Assembly: GCA_017521425.1 (NCBI GenBank)
Contig: JAFXCQ010000004.1
Location: 48,991 to 112,990 of the forward strand
Source: Clostridia bacterium
GTDB taxonomy: Bacteria; Bacillota; Clostridia; Oscillospirales; Acutalibacteraceae
Direction of reading: 5' to 3'
Length of the DNA: 64,000 bases
In this document: positions 61,115 through 64,000 of the stretch, piece by piece
Layout: every line of letters starts with the position of its first letter
How positions within the stretch are numbered: position 1 is the first letter of the stretch
The notes under the pieces: model-generated
What the model was told of the DNA's origin: nothing
The model's input: the letters and a program-made list of their open reading frames with translations, nothing else
Database searches by the model: none
Position numbers and translations under genes: made by a program

Positions 61115-62497
61115 TTATTCAACAGCTTTAAATTCATAGGTGTAAATTTTGTCTTTCATTTCTTCTCTGTAATCAAAGAATTTTTCTGCCTGAGCAGGGA
61201 ATGCAATGTATGAAAGTACGTCTTCGTCAGATTTAGCTTTGTCACCGATTTCTGCCTTTGCTTTTTCAAATGCAGGTTCAAGTGTATCAGCATATCTGCC
61301 TTCTACAAGCTTTGCGTCACCAAGAATTTGTTTACGAACATCTTCGTTAACCTCGCCAGGTGCTTTACCATATTCACCCATAAGGTAAGATTTAACTTCT
61401 TTTGAAACGTTTTTATATCTTTCACCAGCAAGAACGTTGTTTGTTGCCTGAACACCAACCATCTGGCTCATAGGAGTAACAAGTGGTGGGTAACCTAAAT
61501 CTTCACGAACTCGTGGAGTTTCAAGAAGAACTTCGTCAAACTTGTCCATTTTGCCTTGTGCAGTGAGTTGAGCAACAAGGTTTGAAAGCATACCACCAGG
61601 AACCTGGTAGTTAAGAGCTTTTGTATCAGTTGCAAGAACTGTTGGGTTAAGCTGACCGCTCTTTAAGTATTCGGCTCTTATAGGCTTGAAGAAATCACCG
61701 ATTTTTTTAAGAACTTCACCGTCAAGACCAGTGTCATAACCTAATTCTTCAAGAGTGTATTGAAGAGTTTCTGTTGCAGGCTGGGAAGTACCGCCTGACA
61801 TTGAAGAGATTGCTGTATCAACAACATCACAACCAGCTTCAACTGCTTTTAAAAGAGTCATAAAGCCAAGACCTGTTGTGCTGTGTGTGTGAAGAACGAG
61901 TGGTAAATCTACTGCCTCTTTAAGTGCAGAAACTAATTTATAAGCTTCTGCAGGGCTTAAAATACCTGCCATATCTTTAATAGCAATTGTCTGACAACCA
62001 ATGCTCTTCATATTCTTTGCAAGCTCAACATAAGATTCGAGAGTGTGAATAGGGCTGATTGTGTAGCAGATAGCACCTGAAGCAATAGCACCATTTTTTA
62101 TTGTTTCATCAACTGCAACTTCAATGTTCTTAACGTCGTTGAGTGCGTCAAAAATACGGATGATATCAATACCATTTTCAACACTCTTTTTAACGAACAT
62201 ACGAACAACATCATCTGGGTAGTGATGATAGCCTAAAAGGTTCTGACCTCTTAAAAGCATCTGAAGCTTTGTGTTAGGACAAGCCTTTTTAATTTTTCTG
62301 AGTCTTTCCCATGGGTCTTCATTAAGGTAACGAAGACATGAGTCAAAAGTTGCACCGCCCCAGCATTCGAGGGAATAGTAACCAGCTTTATCAAGAGTTT
62401 CAAGAATTGGTTGGAATTCTGAAAACTTCATTCTTGTAGCAATGAGTGACTGGTTAGCATCACGGAGCACTGTTTCGGTAAATTGTACCTTTTGCAT
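61115..62497 (-). CDS. Carboxyltransferase subunit (oxaloacetate decarboxylase alpha / PycB type)
   Basis: A 460-residue DRE-TIM carboxyltransferase. ETVLRDANQSLIATRM (about 7-22) carries the catalytic Asp/Gln region. The metal-binding LPLVLHTHSTTGLG lies near 200 and DVVDTAISSMSGGTSQPATE near 230. The conserved Lys appears in TIAIKDMAGIL. It lacks the C-terminal biotin domain, which is separate at 60225. Substrate could be oxaloacetate or pyruvate. The second ATG (62497) is chosen because GGAG is only two bases before ATG 62503 but eight before 62497. It is the first gene of the three-gene operon. Confidence 0.9.
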   Translation of the reverse strand: MQKVQFTETVLRDANQSLIATRMKFSEFQPILETLDKAGYYSLECWGGATFDSCLRYLNEDPWERLRKIKKACPNTKLQMLLRGQNLLGYHHYPDDVVRMFVKKSVENGIDIIRIFDALNDVKNIEVAVDETIKNGAIASGAICYTISPIHTLESYVELAKNMKSIGCQTIAIKDMAGILSPAEAYKLVSALKEAVDLPLVLHTHSTTGLGFMTLLKAVEAGCDVVDTAISSMSGGTSQPATETLQYTLEELGYDTGLDGEVLKKIGDFFKPIRAEYLKSGQLNPTVLATDTKALNYQVPGGMLSNLVAQLTAQGKMDKFDEVLLETPRVREDLGYPPLVTPMSQMVGVQATNNVLAGERYKNVSKEVKSYLMGEYGKAPGEVNEDVRKQILGDAKLVEGRYADTLEPAFEKAKAEIGDKAKSDEDVLSYIAFPAQAEKFFDYREEMKDKIYTYEFKAVE

Positions 62498-62509
62498 CGT
62501 CATTTCTCC

Positions 62510-62870
62510 TTTGCATAATATGTAAAATTAAAAATTAAACTATTATCGTGAAAACGGAAATAAAAATCACTTCCAAATTCACCCACTATATCATACTATA
62601 AAGTCGAAAAATTTACAAGTGTTTTGTTAATTTTTCGACAAACTTTTTTCTATACCATTATATATAGGGAATTAAGAATTAAAAATTGAGAATTGAGAAT
62701 TGTGGGACCTGCGGTCGGCATTACAATTTTATATTGGTCAGTTTATTATACATTGTATATCTAACTATAAATGAAAAAACTATCTTATAAACCAATAATT
62801 AAAAATGCGTCGCAGACCCTTAATTTTCCATTTTTAATTCTCAATTTTTAATTTCTGTAAATAATCCTTT
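62510..62870. repeat. Intergenic region with eroded nested palindrome
   Basis: The 62510-62650 part is plain AT-rich DNA and probably holds the oad promoter. From 62665 the outer arms aattaaaaattgagaattga and tttttaattctcaattttta face each other, with gtgggacctgcggtcggca in between and a degraded centre. No gene seen. Confidence 0.55.
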
Positions 62871-62875
62871 TGCGA

Positions 62876-63586
62876 TTACTTACAGAATACGTGTGAGCCA
62901 ATAGTTGTTACAACAGGGCGGGTTCTGATCCATTTATTAGATGTCTTTGCAGGATTATAATAGTACAGGCATCCGTAGCTCGGGTCCCAACCGTTAATTG
63001 CATCCTGAGCCGCTTTTCTTGAAGTTGCACTTGGCGAAACAGACCAGTTGCTGTCCGTAACAGCCGAAAATGCGCCCGACTGATAAACTACACCTGATAT
63101 GGTGTCAGGGAAGGATGAAGATTCAACTCTGTTCAATACCACCGCACCGACTGCAACCTGACCTGTATAGCTTTCGCCACGAGCCTCCGCTTCAATAACC
63201 TTTGCAAGTAACCATATATCAGATGAACTATAAGAACCATAAGAGCCACCACCAGATGACGAATCGAGTCCCATATATAATAATGTTTTACTACCTGCAA
63301 TTCCGTCGGCGGTTATTCCGACAGATGACTGAAAGCGTTTAACAGCTTTTTGAGTTCCACTACCATAGATTCCATCAATGCTACCATTATAAAAACCTAA
63401 TTGCTTTAATTTAGTTTGTATTCGTCTTACTTCTTCTCCGCGTGAACCTAATTTAGAAAGTGTTGCAACAGATTCACCATAAGATGTTTCGATTACATAA
63501 TAGGATGCAGAAGCGGTAATTAAAGTTAATGAAAGTACAAATGCACAGAATTTCAAAAAGGTGTTTTTAAAGTTATTTTTTGACAT
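62876..63586 (-). CDS. SleB-like cell-wall hydrolase with peptidoglycan-binding domain
   Basis: A 236-residue exported protein. The signal peptide is about residues 1-36 (hydrophobic FLKFCAFVLSLTLITASASY). A PG_binding_1 domain (about 40-100) shows SRGEEVRRIQTKLKQLGFY and DGIYGSGTQKAVKRFQ. After a Ser/Gly linker the hydrolase_2 domain (about 120-236) has the catalytic glutamate block KVIEAEARGESYTGQVAVGA and VLNRV, then CLYYYNPAKT. SleB-type enzymes degrade spore cortex, and similar proteins act in vegetative cells, so sporulation is possible but unproven. ATG 63586 is preferred over GTG 63595; the ribosome site (GTGAG) is poor. Confidence 0.88.
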   Translation of the reverse strand: MSKNNFKNTFLKFCAFVLSLTLITASASYYVIETSYGESVATLSKLGSRGEEVRRIQTKLKQLGFYNGSIDGIYGSGTQKAVKRFQSSVGITADGIAGSKTLLYMGLDSSSGGGSYGSYSSSDIWLLAKVIEAEARGESYTGQVAVGAVVLNRVESSSFPDTISGVVYQSGAFSAVTDSNWSVSPSATSRKAAQDAINGWDPSYGCLYYYNPAKTSNKWIRTRPVVTTIGSHVFCK

Positions 63587-63771
63587 AATTCTCACTCACT
63601 TAAAAATATGATTTTTAATAGGTTTTTCTCTAAATTGAGTTTTATACATTATTTCTTCAAAGTTTTGAACAAGAAAATTGTGGTTTGTTTGTAACATTTA
63701 CACAATATATAGTGATTTTTGAAAAATCTGAAAAAAATTTAAAAATTTTCAAAAAAACTTTAAAAAAAGTG

Positions 63772-63800
63772 TTGACAAATGGTTCTGGATTTGATATTAT
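63772..63800 (+). promoter_or_regulatory. Consensus promoter of a probable rRNA operon
   Basis: TTGACA (63772-63777), 17 bases, TATTAT (63795-63800), preceded by A/T-run DNA that resembles an UP element. Transcription would begin at about 63807. Confidence 0.8.
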
Positions 63801-63806
63801 ATGCAA

Positions 63807-64000
63807 GCACTCGAGAGAGCGAGAGCGAAGAGAGTGCGAAACGAACCTTGAAAATTAAACAACGATGAAGAAAAAACCCTTGAGATTTTTTTGAGCACAA
63901 CAGTGCAGAAATCCGGACTTCAGAAGAAGTCAAAGGAAAAAGACAGATACGCAAGTGTATCGAATGAGCGATTAAGCTTTAGAAGATTGAAACACTCTAC
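63807..64000 (+). other. rRNA operon leader (16S gene expected just beyond the window)
   Basis: After the promoter come cactcgagagagcgagagcg, the block gaaccttgaaaattaaacaa (similar to the leader found before 16S genes in many Clostridia) and, near the end, agaagattgaaacactctac. The sequence stops before any agtttgatcctggctcag, so no mature 16S is included. The assignment rests on the leader resemblance. Confidence 0.6.

Noticed and set aside
63807..64000. tRNA gene in the right-end leader
   Set aside because: No cloverleaf, TTC-G-A-TC arm or CCA end could be made out.

Overview
The window looks like chromosomal DNA of an AT-rich, low-G+C Clostridia-type Firmicute, probably an uncultured gut or rumen member of the Oscillospirales/Ruminococcaceae sort. 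The evidence is the gene order dnaA-dnaN-yaaA-recF-remB-gyrB-gyrA, strong GGAGG ribosome sites, frequent TTG/GTG starts, a SleB-type hydrolase and an M23 peptidase, the DnaD/DnaI pair, and host- or plant-glycan enzymes. Taxonomy is inferred from gene content only.

Layout. 1-4.1 kb: end of a propeller/toroid protein and a GH38 alpha-mannosidase. 4.1-5.3 kb: a small CRISPR-like array with leader, invaded by short repeats. 5.3-14.6 kb: acyl-CoA synthetase, PPIase-like lipoprotein, nitroreductase, mnmG, GH2 glycosidase and fucI. 14.6-15.5 kb: a second CRISPR-like array and leader, the mirror image of the first. 16-23.4 kb: helical-bundle protein, mnmA, a degenerate PHP protein, a GPH sugar symporter, a TIM-barrel isomerase with a nitroreductase, then a cobalamin riboswitch driving a transcobalamin-like lipoprotein and an ECF S-component. 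23.7-35.8 kb (minus strand): DUF2974 hydrolase, LCP ligase, gyrA, gyrB, remB, recF, yaaA, dnaN, dnaA. 36-41.6 kb (plus strand): zinc-ribbon/RING-like membrane protein, PhnP-like hydrolase, rarA, two paralogous membrane proteins and a sugar isomerase. 41.8-47.1 kb (minus): NhaC, M23 peptidase, a structured RNA candidate, a parS-like cluster and an EF-G-like GTPase. 47.5-55.1 kb (plus): anchored beta-propeller protein, dnaD-like and dnaI-like genes, fucU, a divergent isochorismatase and recG. 55.5-59.9 kb: PI-PLC-like protein (minus), then a Wzz/BY-kinase/CpsB phosphatase/Gfo-Idh start of a polysaccharide locus. 60.2-62.5 kb (minus): biotin carrier, OadG-like subunit and carboxyltransferase. 62.9-63.6 kb: SleB-like hydrolase (minus). 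63.7 kb to the end: a consensus promoter and leader that look like the start of an rRNA operon whose 16S gene lies just outside.

Transcription diverges around dnaA (minus-strand genes to the left, plus-strand to the right), and DnaA-box-like sequences lie on both sides of dnaA, so oriC is placed at about 34.3-36.0 kb. Three parS-like sites about 9 kb to the right agree with an origin domain. The usual rpmH-rnpA-yidC-jag genes are not next to dnaA.

The most unusual content is non-coding: two solitary, mirror-image CRISPR-like arrays with matching leaders; a 257-272 bp TA-flanked MITE family that supplies stop codons to two genes; a nested-palindrome intergenic family at ten or more loci; an inverted-repeat element with perfect 25-bp ends; and an orphan structured RNA near the parS cluster. 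No cas gene, transposase, tRNA or rRNA gene body was seen in the window.
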